Notes: generated by a model not told the origin, from the letters alone. 7,593 bases of DNA from JALQUL01 sp964556425 (GCA_964556425.1 CAZKWC010000100.1:1-7593); one strand, 5' to 3'. Counted from the first letter of the stretch, positions 1-6,213 are shown. Program-made: numbers and translations.

Positions 1-67
1 CTTGAATTTACCGCTTTGTTTGCCAATTAAAAAATCACAATTGCAGCAAATCCACGATAATCAAGCC

Positions 68-2122
68 ATGTCATTATTACCTAATCAAATAGAACTTTTA
101 GCCCCCGCCAAAAATGCCGATATTGGTATTGAAGCCGTGAATCACGGTGCCGATGCTGTTTATATTGGTGGCCCGGGGTTTGGTGCACGTGCCTCTGCTG
201 GTAACTCGGTTGCCGATATTGCAAGGCTGGTTCAACACGCTCATCGCTTTAACAGCCGCATTTTTGTTACCCTCAATACCATTTTGCGTGACGACGAATT
301 AGAGGGCGCTCGCCAAATGGCGTGGGATGTGTATAACGCCGGAGCAGATGCCCTTATTGTGCAAGATATGGGTATATTAGAGCTAGATATGCCGCCTATT
401 CAGTTGCATGCCAGCACTCAAACCGATATTCGCACCCCCGAAAAAGCCCGCTTTTTACAAGATGTAGGATTTTCTCAAATTGTTTTAGCGCGTGAACTCA
501 CCATCGAGCAAATTGCTGAAATTAGAGCCGCCACCGATGTGAATAAATGCGCCATTGAATTTTTTATTCATGGTGCTTTATGCGTGGCCTATAGTGGCCA
601 GTGTTTTATTAGCCATGCGCATACGGGTCGCAGTGCGAATCGTGGTGACTGCTCGCAAGCTTGTCGCCTACCCTATAACGTAATGGATGATCAGGGTCGT
701 TTTGTAGCGCATCAAAAACATGTTTTGTCTATGAAAGACAATGACCAAAGTGCCAATCTTGAAGCCCTTATTAACGCAGGAGTAAGAAGTTTTAAAATTG
801 AAGGCCGCTACAAGGAAATGGCCTATGTTAAAAACATCACTGCCCATTACCGCAAACTGCTTGATGAAATTATAGACAGACGCGAGTCGGGCTCTGATGC
901 GCATTTACCGCCCCTACACCGAACCTCTAGTGGTCGCACCTCTTTTTATTTTGATCCCGATCCTAATCGCAACTTTAACCGCGGCACCACTGATTATTTT
1001 GTGAACGGTAGGCAAGAAGATATTGGTGCTTTTGATACGCCTAAACACGCTGGTATTGAGCTTGGCTTTGCAACACAAGTACAAGACGATCATCTTGATA
1101 TTGAAACCACTCAAGAGCTCAATAACGGTGATGCAATTACCTGGTTTGATTTACAAGGTGAATTACGTGGCTGCAAAGTTAATATTGCCAAATTAGTACA
1201 AGCAGGCAAAAAAGGTCAGGTCAGCAAATGGCGGGTATATCCCAATGAAGACATGAGCACACTCATTGATTTACGTCGTGGTGCACTCATTAGCCGTAAC
1301 CGTGATATGACCTGGGATCGATTATTAGCTAAAAAATCCAGCGAAAGAAAAATGGGTGTCTGGGTTTATTTATCCGATACCGAAACTGGATTTGAATTAA
1401 AGATTGCCGATGAAGAAGGTAATGAGGGTGTTGCCAGTGTTGATGTGAAACATCAGTTGGCCAAAAATCCCGATCAACAAATTGAGCAGTTGCAAGACAA
1501 ATTAGGCCGCCTAGGTGATACCGATTACCAAGCCCTTGAATTGTCTATTCAACTTTCGCAGGTATGGTTTGTACCCGCTTCTGTAGTCAATGATTTACGC
1601 AGACAAGCCATAGAGCAGCTCGAAAAAAATAGAGCGGCCAACTATGAGCGTCCTGCCAGGGCGCAAGCGAGCACACCACTTGCTGTTTATCCAGAAGACT
1701 CGCTTACTTATTTGGCCAATGTGTTTAATCAAAAAGCCCATGACTTTTATGCCAAACATGGCGTTAAAGTCATTGAAGCCGCCTATGAAAGCCATGAAGA
1801 ATTAGGCGAAGCTAGCCTGATGATTACCAAGCATTGTGTGCGTTTTTCACTCAGCTTATGCCCTAAACAAGCTAAAGGTGTAAAAGGTGTTCAAGGAACC
1901 GTGAAAGCCGAACCTTTGGTACTCATTAACGGCAATGAAAAACTCACACTACGTTTTGACTGCAAGCCTTGCGAAATGCATGTAGTGGGTAAAATGAAAA
2001 AAACCGTGTTGAAGCAGCAAGCTCAAGAAATGGCCATGTCCGAAGTGCCTATGCAGTTTTTTAAAACTAAACCTAATACCAATACGAGTATAAGTAGCCC
2101 GGTAAGTTCATCTTCCAATTAA
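68..2122 (+). CDS. rlhA: 23S rRNA 5-hydroxycytidine C2501 synthase (U32 peptidase family), RlhA/YdcP
   Basis: RlhA is needed for hydroxylation of C2501 in the peptidyl-transferase region of 23S rRNA; the family is historically called U32 peptidase/collagenase. The 684-residue product aligns from end to end with E. coli YdcP (about 650 residues) as I remember it. The N-terminal U32 domain shows GADAVYIGGPGFGAR (about 27-41), VTLNTILRDDELE (67-79) and VQDMGILELD (98-107). The U32 signature EFFIHGALCVAYSGQCFIS is at 164-182, followed by GRSANRGDCSQACRLPY (187-203). Cys172, 179, 195 and 199 are candidate iron-sulphur ligands. The C-terminal collagenase-like domain holds a second Cys set, ITKHC (Cys590), Cys598 and FDCKPCEMH (Cys632, Cys635). 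I chose the ATG at 68 because it puts MSLLPNQIELLAPA in register with the E. coli start, although no good Shine-Dalgarno precedes it. The frame stays open to a TTG at position 2, so a 22-residue longer form cannot be excluded. The promoter lies outside the window. The Ser/Thr/Asn-rich last 20 residues look like an unconserved tail. Confidence 0.93.
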   Translation: MSLLPNQIELLAPAKNADIGIEAVNHGADAVYIGGPGFGARASAGNSVADIARLVQHAHRFNSRIFVTLNTILRDDELEGARQMAWDVYNAGADALIVQDMGILELDMPPIQLHASTQTDIRTPEKARFLQDVGFSQIVLARELTIEQIAEIRAATDVNKCAIEFFIHGALCVAYSGQCFISHAHTGRSANRGDCSQACRLPYNVMDDQGRFVAHQKHVLSMKDNDQSANLEALINAGVRSFKIEGRYKEMAYVKNITAHYRKLLDEIIDRRESGSDAHLPPLHRTSSGRTSFYFDPDPNRNFNRGTTDYFVNGRQEDIGAFDTPKHAGIELGFATQVQDDHLDIETTQELNNGDAITWFDLQGELRGCKVNIAKLVQAGKKGQVSKWRVYPNEDMSTLIDLRRGALISRNRDMTWDRLLAKKSSERKMGVWVYLSDTETGFELKIADEEGNEGVASVDVKHQLAKNPDQQIEQLQDKLGRLGDTDYQALELSIQLSQVWFVPASVVNDLRRQAIEQLEKNRAANYERPARAQASTPLAVYPEDSLTYLANVFNQKAHDFYAKHGVKVIEAAYESHEELGEASLMITKHCVRFSLSLCPKQAKGVKGVQGTVKAEPLVLINGNEKLTLRFDCKPCEMHVVGKMKKTVLKQQAQEMAMSEVPMQFFKTKPNTNTSISSPVSSSSN

Positions 2123-2144
2123 AAGTACTTGGCGATAATCAATA

Positions 2145-2178
2145 AAAAAGGCTTAGATAGTAATATCTAAGCCTTTTT
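2145..2178. terminator. Bidirectional intrinsic terminator between rlhA and the nitroreductase gene
   Basis: A perfect 15-bp inverted repeat (arms 2145-2159 and 2164-2178, loop GTAA) has a 10-bp core GGCTTAGATA/TATCTAAGCC flanked by A5 on the left and T5 on the right. Read on either strand it gives a stem followed by a U-run. It begins 23 bp after the rlhA stop and lies 31 bp beyond the stop of the converging minus-strand gene, so it can serve both. Confidence 0.9.
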
Positions 2179-2208
2179 AACGTTATTTAATAGGTAATTA
2201 GCTACTAA

Positions 2209-2877
2209 TTAGCGAACTTCGCTTACAAAATCTTCGTTAGGACGACGGATTTTTTTCAAATTCACCAACCAGTCACCAGCAGTGTCTCGGTAACCTACTG
2301 GCATGATAGCCACACTGCGTAAACCTTTGGCCGATAAACCCAAAATTTCATCTAGGGCTTTAGCATCAAAACCTTCCATAGGTGTGCTGTCAACTTGTTC
2401 ACTGGCAGCTGCTATAAGTGAAGCACCTAGACCAATATAAGCTTGGCGAGCCGCATGCTCAAAATTAACTTGTGCTGGGCGTTGTGGGTAGCTGTTTAAC
2501 AACTGTTGCCTATACGCCTCCCAACCTTCGTTGGTAAAACCACGCTCTTTATTAGTTAAATCAAACATATGATTAATGCGATCGGCGGTGTAGTTATCCC
2601 ATGCGGCAAATACTAAAACTACAGTGCTATCAGTTACTTGAGCTTGGTTCCAAGCAATCGCCTTGATTTTTTCACGTACTTCTGGGTTGTAAACGGCAAT
2701 TACTTCAAAGGGTTGCAAGCCACTTGAGGTGGGGGCTAAGCGAGCCGCCTCAATAATTAAATCGATTTTTTCTTGTGAAACTACCTTGCTAGCATCCATT
2801 TTTTTAGTGGCATAACGCCACTGGAGTTGCTCAATGACAGAGTTACTAGCTACGGTGGTGTTTTCTGAATTGCTCAT
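2209..2877 (-). CDS. NfsB-like oxygen-insensitive NAD(P)H nitroreductase family flavoprotein
   Basis: This is a predicted cytoplasmic FMN-dependent dimer that reduces nitroaromatics, quinones or similar acceptors with NAD(P)H; the physiological substrate cannot be read from sequence. At 222 residues it matches the usual 215-220 of the NfsB group. Visible family features are the N-terminal FMN-phosphate loop WRYATKKMD (residues 20-28; Arg21 and Lys25 correspond to Arg10 and Lys14 of E. coli NfsB, with Ala23 where NfsB has Ser12), APTSSGLQPFEVIAV (48-62), the QAYIGLGASLIAAA helix (145-158), PMEGFDAKALDEILGL (166-181) and the basic C-terminal loop KKIRRP (208-213). The ATG is supported by AGAAAG five bases upstream (complement of 2883-2888). 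The gene is monocistronic, convergent with rlhA and divergent from the porin gene. I could not pick a convincing promoter in the AT-rich upstream DNA. The first dozen residues are an unconserved Ser/Asn-rich extension relative to NfsB. Confidence 0.9.
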   Translation of the reverse strand: MSNSENTTVASNSVIEQLQWRYATKKMDASKVVSQEKIDLIIEAARLAPTSSGLQPFEVIAVYNPEVREKIKAIAWNQAQVTDSTVVLVFAAWDNYTADRINHMFDLTNKERGFTNEGWEAYRQQLLNSYPQRPAQVNFEHAARQAYIGLGASLIAAASEQVDSTPMEGFDAKALDEILGLSAKGLRSVAIMPVGYRDTAGDWLVNLKKIRRPNEDFVSEVR

Positions 2878-3307
2878 AATGACTTTCTATTAAATAGTAT
2901 TGAAACAAGCTTGACGACAAGGGTGATGATATTTTTACAACAGATGAGGCGAAAAAAATCAATTTCAAGCTGTTGACACGATTCATTTGTTTTGTTTTTT
3001 TAGCTTTCATTTCAAAGTTTTTTTATCCCTTTACACAATAGTTACAAAAAGTTTCATCTATAAAACTGATAACTTAATCTTCCTATTTAAAAATTTTTAC
3101 CAAAAATGATAGCGATAAAAGCTTTTATTTGGTAAATTTACAAAACCGATTTTGGAATTTACTAGGGTTATTACCATTTATTTTCATTACGTCAAAAAAT
3201 TGTAATAACCACGTAACACTGTCATAAGTTACCAATAAATAACGAGGGTTTTTATTGATTTTTATATACTTTTTTATCTGGTTTAATCCAAATCACTGCT
3301 TCAGAAC
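2878..3307. other. Long AT-rich intergenic region between divergent genes, rich in inverted repeats
   Basis: There is no gene here; every reading frame is broken. Direct reading shows: a pair TTTACCAAA/TTTGGTAAA (3096-3104 and 3128-3136); the palindrome GTAAATTTAC (3132-3141), which extends to TTT/AAA with one mismatch; a pair GGTTATTAC/GTAATAACC (3166-3174 and 3202-3210); and GTTACAN4GTTTCA (3041-3056), similar to an OmpR-type direct repeat. TTACC or GGTAA recurs at about 3097, 3132, 3172 and 3229. The likely role is upstream control of the porin gene and, leftward, of the nitroreductase gene. No specific regulator can be assigned. Confidence 0.5.
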
Positions 3308-3336
3308 TTGTTTTGTATTTATTTCAAGTCTAATAT
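3308..3336 (+). promoter_or_regulatory. Predicted sigma-70 promoter of the porin gene
   Basis: The -35 element TTGTTT (3308-3313) is separated by exactly 17 bp from the -10 element TAATAT (3331-3336). Transcription would start near 3343, giving a 5' leader of about 37 nt. The in-frame TTG at 3308 coincides with this -35 element and has no ribosome binding site, which argues that translation starts at 3380 and not there. Confidence 0.6.
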
Positions 3337-3369
3337 TTTGCAGATTTTCAAAAACGTTTCCGAACTACT

Positions 3370-3374
3370 AGGAG
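3370..3374 (+). promoter_or_regulatory. Strong Shine-Dalgarno AGGAG that fixes the porin start
   Basis: AGGAG ends five bases before the ATG at 3380. It is the best Shine-Dalgarno in the window, fits a highly translated gene, and selects this ATG over the longer open frame beginning upstream. Confidence 0.8.
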
Positions 3375-3379
3375 TCCAC

Positions 3380-4258
3380 ATGAAATTTCAATTAAAAGCC
3401 ATTGCGGTTGCCGCATTATTCGTTTCAGCAGCTGCTGCACAAGCTCAAGTTCAATTTGGCGCTAATGCCGAATTCGACGTAACCAAAGTATCTGGTTCTT
3501 CATTATCAAACGGTGGCCGTGTTGAATTAAACGCTGGCGCTCGTGGTACTAGCGGTGATGCATTTGTTGAAGGTAAAGGTACTGTTTTAATTAAAACAGA
3601 CGGCGACACAGCAGTTGATGACGCATGGATTGCTGCTGGTACTAAAGCATTTGACGTTAAATTAGGCCGTTTTGAAGCGACTGATTTATTCCCATTACAA
3701 GATACCGTTTTAGAGCAAGCTGGTTTTGTTGGCTACCGTGCAAACGCTTTGCGTGGTCGTGTTGACAGCAAATCTGCACACGCTGCTTTAAACATTTATG
3801 CTGCTCAAGGTTTAAAACTTGAATTAGGCGCGATTACATCTTCAACAGAAGGTAAATCAACTGGTTTCCGTCCTACAGTTAGCTACTCTGCTGGCAGCGT
3901 CAGTTTTGCTGCTGGTCTTGAAACAGTAAAAGTAAAAGGCACTTCAGGCTCTAACACTGGTGTTGGTGTAACTGGTGCTTACAGCTTATCTGATAGCGCT
4001 AAAGTTGGTTTAGCTTTCGCTAAAATGGACGAAAGCAAATCTATCGGTATGTACGGTGTATTTGGTAGCGGAAAAATTGGTGTGATCATCAATGATGGCG
4101 CTGCTTCTACTGAAAACGCAACTACCGTTTATGGTTCTTACACATTCCCATTATTGAATGTAAAAGGCGCCAGCATTACTCCAGCATTCAGCTACTCTAA
4201 ACCAGACAGCGGTGATGCAATTACTGCATTACGCGTACGTTTACGTTACGATTTCTAA
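3380..4258 (+). CDS. Small porin-like outer-membrane beta-barrel protein
   Basis: The 292-residue precursor has a classic Sec signal peptide: MKFQLK, then a hydrophobic Ala/Val run, then AQA|QVQF with cleavage after residue 22. The mature part of about 270 residues alternates polar and non-polar positions, is Gly/Ser-rich, has no Cys, and ends in RVRLRYDF; a terminal aromatic, usually Phe, is the signal for BAM-dependent barrel insertion. A conserved-looking stretch DDAWIAAG...VKLGRFEATDLFPLQDT (about 102-132) recalls the LGR strand of proteobacterial porins. Diffusion of small solutes is the likely role, but substrate and strand number are not readable. The protein is shorter than classical 16-strand porins (roughly 330-370 residues), so a 12-14 strand barrel is possible. 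The gene is monocistronic, with its own promoter, a strong ribosome binding site and a terminator. Codon use is strongly biased (Arg nearly always CGT, Leu mostly TTA), which suggests high expression. A non-porin barrel is the main alternative. Confidence 0.82.
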   Translation: MKFQLKAIAVAALFVSAAAAQAQVQFGANAEFDVTKVSGSSLSNGGRVELNAGARGTSGDAFVEGKGTVLIKTDGDTAVDDAWIAAGTKAFDVKLGRFEATDLFPLQDTVLEQAGFVGYRANALRGRVDSKSAHAALNIYAAQGLKLELGAITSSTEGKSTGFRPTVSYSAGSVSFAAGLETVKVKGTSGSNTGVGVTGAYSLSDSAKVGLAFAKMDESKSIGMYGVFGSGKIGVIINDGAASTENATTVYGSYTFPLLNVKGASITPAFSYSKPDSGDAITALRVRLRYDF

Positions 4259-4269
4259 TTCGTAATTAG

Positions 4270-4303
4270 ATATAAGCGGGCAACACAAGAATCCCGCTTA
4301 TAT
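4270..4303 (+). other. Stable hairpin in the porin 3' UTR without a U-run
   Basis: An 11-bp perfect stem (arms ATATAAGCGGG 4270-4280 and CCCGCTTATAT 4293-4303) has a 12-nt loop and begins 11 nt after the porin stop. It is followed by ACAGAGGG rather than a T-run, so it is not a standard intrinsic terminator. It may protect the mRNA 3' end or form part of a 3'-UTR-derived RNA. Confidence 0.6.
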
Positions 4304-4343
4304 ACAGAGGGTATTTTTCTTGTAAAGTCTCCAAAGCAGGTTT

Positions 4344-4385
4344 CCGTTATTTTCTTGATTACTCAAGGAAATAACGGTTTTTTTT
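4344..4385 (+). terminator. Rho-independent terminator of the porin gene
   Basis: A 14-bp stem (4344-4357 and 4364-4377, one T-G wobble) with a six-base loop ATTACT is followed at once by eight T residues (4378-4385). It lies 85 bp after the porin stop and isolates the porin transcript from phhA. Confidence 0.93.
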
Positions 4386-4435
4386 GGCCCTCATTTTTTT
4401 GTATTGCAGTTTGCATGACAAATAAGAGTAATAGA

Positions 4436-4459
4436 GCATGAAATTTGCATATTTCATGC
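4436..4459. promoter_or_regulatory. Candidate operator upstream of phhA (TyrR/PhhR-like geometry)
   Basis: A perfect 9-bp inverted repeat GCATGAAAT-N6-ATTTCATGC ends 55 bp before the phhA start. Its inner part, TGAAAT-N6-ATTTCA, has the same 6-6-6 layout as the TyrR/PhhR box TGTAAA-N6-TTTACA, with two changes per half-site. PhhR, a TyrR relative, controls phhA in pseudomonads, so this regulator type is plausible. No regulator gene is in the window, and another factor could use the site. Confidence 0.45.
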
Positions 4460-4514
4460 GTTGCGCCTAGCATATCCTTAGGGATGTATCCATTTAAAAA
4501 GAATAGGCGCTGAT

Positions 4515-5420
4515 ATGTTGAACCAAGATACCCAGCTTGACTCTAGTTTTACCGTACCCGATATTACCGTACGTAAAAATCAAGGCTTAGCACTAAAAGC
4601 CGATTACACACTAGACCAACCTTACGAACGCTATACCAAACAAGATCATGAGGTGTGGAAAACCTTATACCAAAGGCAATCGGCCTTGTTACCCGGCAGG
4701 GCGTGTGATGAATTTATTGAAGGTTTAAAAATACTTCATATTAGCGAGCAGCAGGTGCCACGATTTGCTGAACTCAATCAACAGCTGCTTGCCTTAACGG
4801 GCTGGCAAATTGTGGCTGTTCATGGGCTCATTCCCGATGCCACTTTTTTTGAGCATTTAGCCAACCGACGTTTCCCAGTGACCTGGTGGATTAGAGAAGC
4901 ACATCAATTGGATTATTTACAAGAACCAGATGTTTTTCATGACTTATTTGGCCATGTGCCTTTATTAGCCAACCCCTCTTTTGCTGACTATTTACAAGCT
5001 TATGGAATTGGTGGTTTAAAAGCCAACTCACAAGGCGCTTTACCCATGTTGGCTAGGCTTTATTGGTACACGGTAGAGTTTGGTTTAATTAAAACCCCCA
5101 AAGGATTAAGGATTTATGGAGCTGGTATCGTATCAAGCCAAACCGAAAGTTTGTTTAGCCTAGAAAGTAGTAGCCCCAACCGAATTGAGTTTGATTTATT
5201 ACGCATTATGCGTACCCATTACCAAATTGATTCTTTTCAAAACAGCTATTTTGTGATTAATAGTTTTAAAGATTTAATGAATGCCACCGCGCCCGACTTT
5301 AGCCCTTATTACGAACAACTCGCAGGGCTAGCTACTATTGCAGCCGCCAGTACCCAAGACTCTGATACCGTACTTCATTATGGCGACCAATTGGCCATAC
5401 CAAATATCCCATCACCTTAA
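4515..5420 (+). CDS. phhA: Phenylalanine 4-monooxygenase (phenylalanine hydroxylase)
   Basis: This cytoplasmic, non-haem iron, tetrahydropterin-dependent enzyme turns L-Phe plus O2 into L-Tyr, the entry step of aerobic Phe breakdown and a Tyr source. The 301-residue product follows the Chromobacterium violaceum enzyme (297 residues) almost throughout, as I remember it: VPDITVRKNQGL at 14-25, LYQRQSALLPGRACDEF at 51-67, and FFEHLANRRFPVTWWIREAHQLDYLQEPDVFHDLFGHVPLL spanning 111-151. The iron ligands are His142 and His147 in HDLFGH and Glu188 in YWYTVEFG, offset by four from His138, His143 and Glu184 of the C. violaceum enzyme. It is the single-domain bacterial form, with no regulatory ACT domain. 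The ATG at 4515 has only a weak AGG seven bases upstream. It is first in a two-gene operon with phhB and sits downstream of a palindrome that may be its operator. All catalytic residues are present, so it should be active. Confidence 0.97.
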   Translation: MLNQDTQLDSSFTVPDITVRKNQGLALKADYTLDQPYERYTKQDHEVWKTLYQRQSALLPGRACDEFIEGLKILHISEQQVPRFAELNQQLLALTGWQIVAVHGLIPDATFFEHLANRRFPVTWWIREAHQLDYLQEPDVFHDLFGHVPLLANPSFADYLQAYGIGGLKANSQGALPMLARLYWYTVEFGLIKTPKGLRIYGAGIVSSQTESLFSLESSSPNRIEFDLLRIMRTHYQIDSFQNSYFVINSFKDLMNATAPDFSPYYEQLAGLATIAAASTQDSDTVLHYGDQLAIPNIPSP

Positions 5421-5437
5421 TTAACCCAAAGAAAAAA

Positions 5438-5734
5438 ATGACACCTGCATTACCTCAGTCAGAACTCGCACCCGCCCTTAGCCAATTACCACTTTGGACT
5501 TTAAGCCCCACACAGGATGCCATCTCTAGAAAATTAGTTTTTAAAAACTTTAATCAAGCATTTGCTTTTATGACGCAGGTAGCGCTAATGGCCGAAAAAC
5601 TCGACCACCATCCAGAATGGTTTAACGTGTATAACAAAGTGGATGTAAAACTCACCACCCACGATTGCAAAAACTTGTCACACCTGGACATTAAAATGGC
5701 CAAGTTTATTGATGGATTGTGTCCTAATAATTAA
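5438..5734 (+). CDS. phhB: Pterin-4a-carbinolamine dehydratase
   Basis: It dehydrates the 4a-hydroxytetrahydropterin released by PhhA to quinonoid dihydropterin, allowing cofactor recycling and preventing formation of 7-substituted pterins. The 98-residue product is one complete DCoH-fold domain. The catalytic motif EKLDHHPEWFNVYNKVDVKL (53-72) carries His57 and His58, and the third active-site His is His75 in TTHDC. The His-His to His spacing of 18 matches the mammalian enzyme (61, 62, 79). The C-terminal helix LSHLDIKMAKFIDGL (80-94) is typical. The gene starts 17 bp after the phhA stop; no clear Shine-Dalgarno precedes the ATG (only an A-rich AAAGAAAAAA), so translation may depend on coupling to phhA. 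It lies in the usual partner position beside phhA. No aromatic aminotransferase or further Phe/Tyr catabolic gene follows here. Confidence 0.97.
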   Translation: MTPALPQSELAPALSQLPLWTLSPTQDAISRKLVFKNFNQAFAFMTQVALMAEKLDHHPEWFNVYNKVDVKLTTHDCKNLSHLDIKMAKFIDGLCPNN

Positions 5735-5745
5735 TACGTAAATCT

Positions 5746-5762
5746 GGTTGGTCAGACCAATC
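5746..5762. promoter_or_regulatory. Palindrome resembling a FadR/PdhR-type GntR operator, or a weak terminator hairpin
   Basis: The 13-bp core TTGGTCAGACCAA (5748-5760) is perfectly symmetric about its central base. It contains TGGTCNGACCA, the core of the E. coli FadR site, and TTGGTNNNACCAA, the core of PdhR sites. It begins 12 bp after the phhB stop. As RNA, GGTTGG/CCAATC could pair around a five-base loop, but no T-run follows, so a terminator role is weak. No intact gene lies directly downstream for it to control. Confidence 0.4.
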
Positions 5763-5994
5763 AAACACTACTTTTGCAGATGGCTAGGGGGCATAGTTTT
5801 AAATTATTGTTAAACGTATTGATGCAAAAACAGCTTTTAAAAGCGTATGAAAAGGCATACTCCCTAGGATAGTTAAAATCTTAAAGGTTGATTTACATTT
5901 ACCTAATGGTTCAGTTCTATTTTGTTGTGTGAAGATTGCTCACCATTGAAGGCCATCAAAAAATGCAAAATTGGTTGCGTGAGAAAGAAGCGTT
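5763..5994. other. Non-coding stretch with small palindromes and possible coding remnants
   Basis: There is no convincing intact gene. Visible are a perfect 12-bp palindrome GCTTTTAAAAGC (5833-5844), directly followed by a small hairpin GTATG-N6-CATAC (5845-5860). Two short overlapping reading frames (5851-5949 and 5933-6004) have protein-like composition, for example VDLHLPNGSVLF and EGHQKMQNWLREKEAL. They could be halves of one frameshifted gene, but I do not recognise the protein. Confidence 0.35.
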
Positions 5995-6213
5995 ATGCCC
6001 ATAGATAATTCAAAAAAGTATATAAAATTTTTAACTTCGTTGATTGAAGTTTCTAAAGCACAACGCCGAGCAGAAAAAAGAGCACTCACATATTTTGCAA
6101 AAACCTATAACAAGCAAGTTGCCACCGCACACGCCTACCTACGAGGACATCACACCATGGCGAAGCTAGCGGATTACTTTAATGTGCAGTTTGACCGTTT
6201 GGACATCATCTAA
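5995..6213 (+). pseudogene. Truncated helix-turn-helix module, RAYT-transposase-like C-terminus (copy 1)
   Basis: This is a 72-residue open frame. From about residue 16 it reads LIEVSKAQRR, then a linker, then AYLRGHHTMAKLADYFNV. The pattern AYLxGxxTMxxLADYFxV followed by HYxTxSR is what I associate with the C-terminal DNA-binding segment of REP-associated (Y1-type) transposase-like proteins; that assignment is from memory. After DYFNV the expected recognition helix is replaced by QFDRLDII and a stop, and no catalytic Y1 domain precedes it, so I treat it as a fragment. The ATG at 5995 has no clear ribosome binding site (AGAAAG is 7-12 bases upstream), and the first 15 residues lack similarity to copy 2. 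A second diverged copy lies near 7252-7456. A short expressed protein cannot be fully excluded. Its 3' end overlaps the converging gene by 8 bp. Confidence 0.5.
6046..6172 (+). repeat. Diverged direct repeat, left copy (partner at 7258-7384)
   Basis: The 127-bp segment matches 7258-7384 in the same orientation with 22 mismatches and no gap by hand alignment (about 83% identity). Beyond it the match resumes briefly after a 13-nt gap (ATTACTTTAATG) and is then lost. The repeat coincides with the shared helix-turn-helix coding module. It is too diverged to be a recent duplication. Confidence 0.85.

Noticed and set aside
668..904. Minus-strand open frame opposite rlhA
   Set aside because: It lies wholly within the conserved U32-family coding sequence on the other strand, shows no recognisable protein features and has no start context; an antisense shadow.
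914..1114. Minus-strand open frame opposite rlhA
   Set aside because: Antisense shadow of the rlhA coding sequence, with no independent support.
1595..1795. Minus-strand open frame opposite rlhA
   Set aside because: Antisense shadow; the plus frame here aligns with RlhA throughout.
2894..2922. Minus-strand promoter for the nitroreductase gene with -10 TACTAT at 2894-2899
   Set aside because: The -35 is poor at every allowed spacing, and the start point would fall inside the ribosome binding site.
2973..3001. Consensus -35 TTGACA at 2973-2978 as a plus-strand promoter
   Set aside because: At 16-18 bp downstream there is only a T-run with no acceptable -10, so the perfect -35 is probably chance.
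3308..3379. N-terminal extension of the porin from a TTG start
   Set aside because: The TTG coincides with the predicted -35 element, has no ribosome binding site, and would bury the signal peptide 24 residues inside the protein.
4385..4430. Sigma-54 promoter for phhA, as known in pseudomonads
   Set aside because: A GG and a TTGCA are present, but about 18 bp separate GG and GC instead of the required 10, so no -24/-12 element fits.
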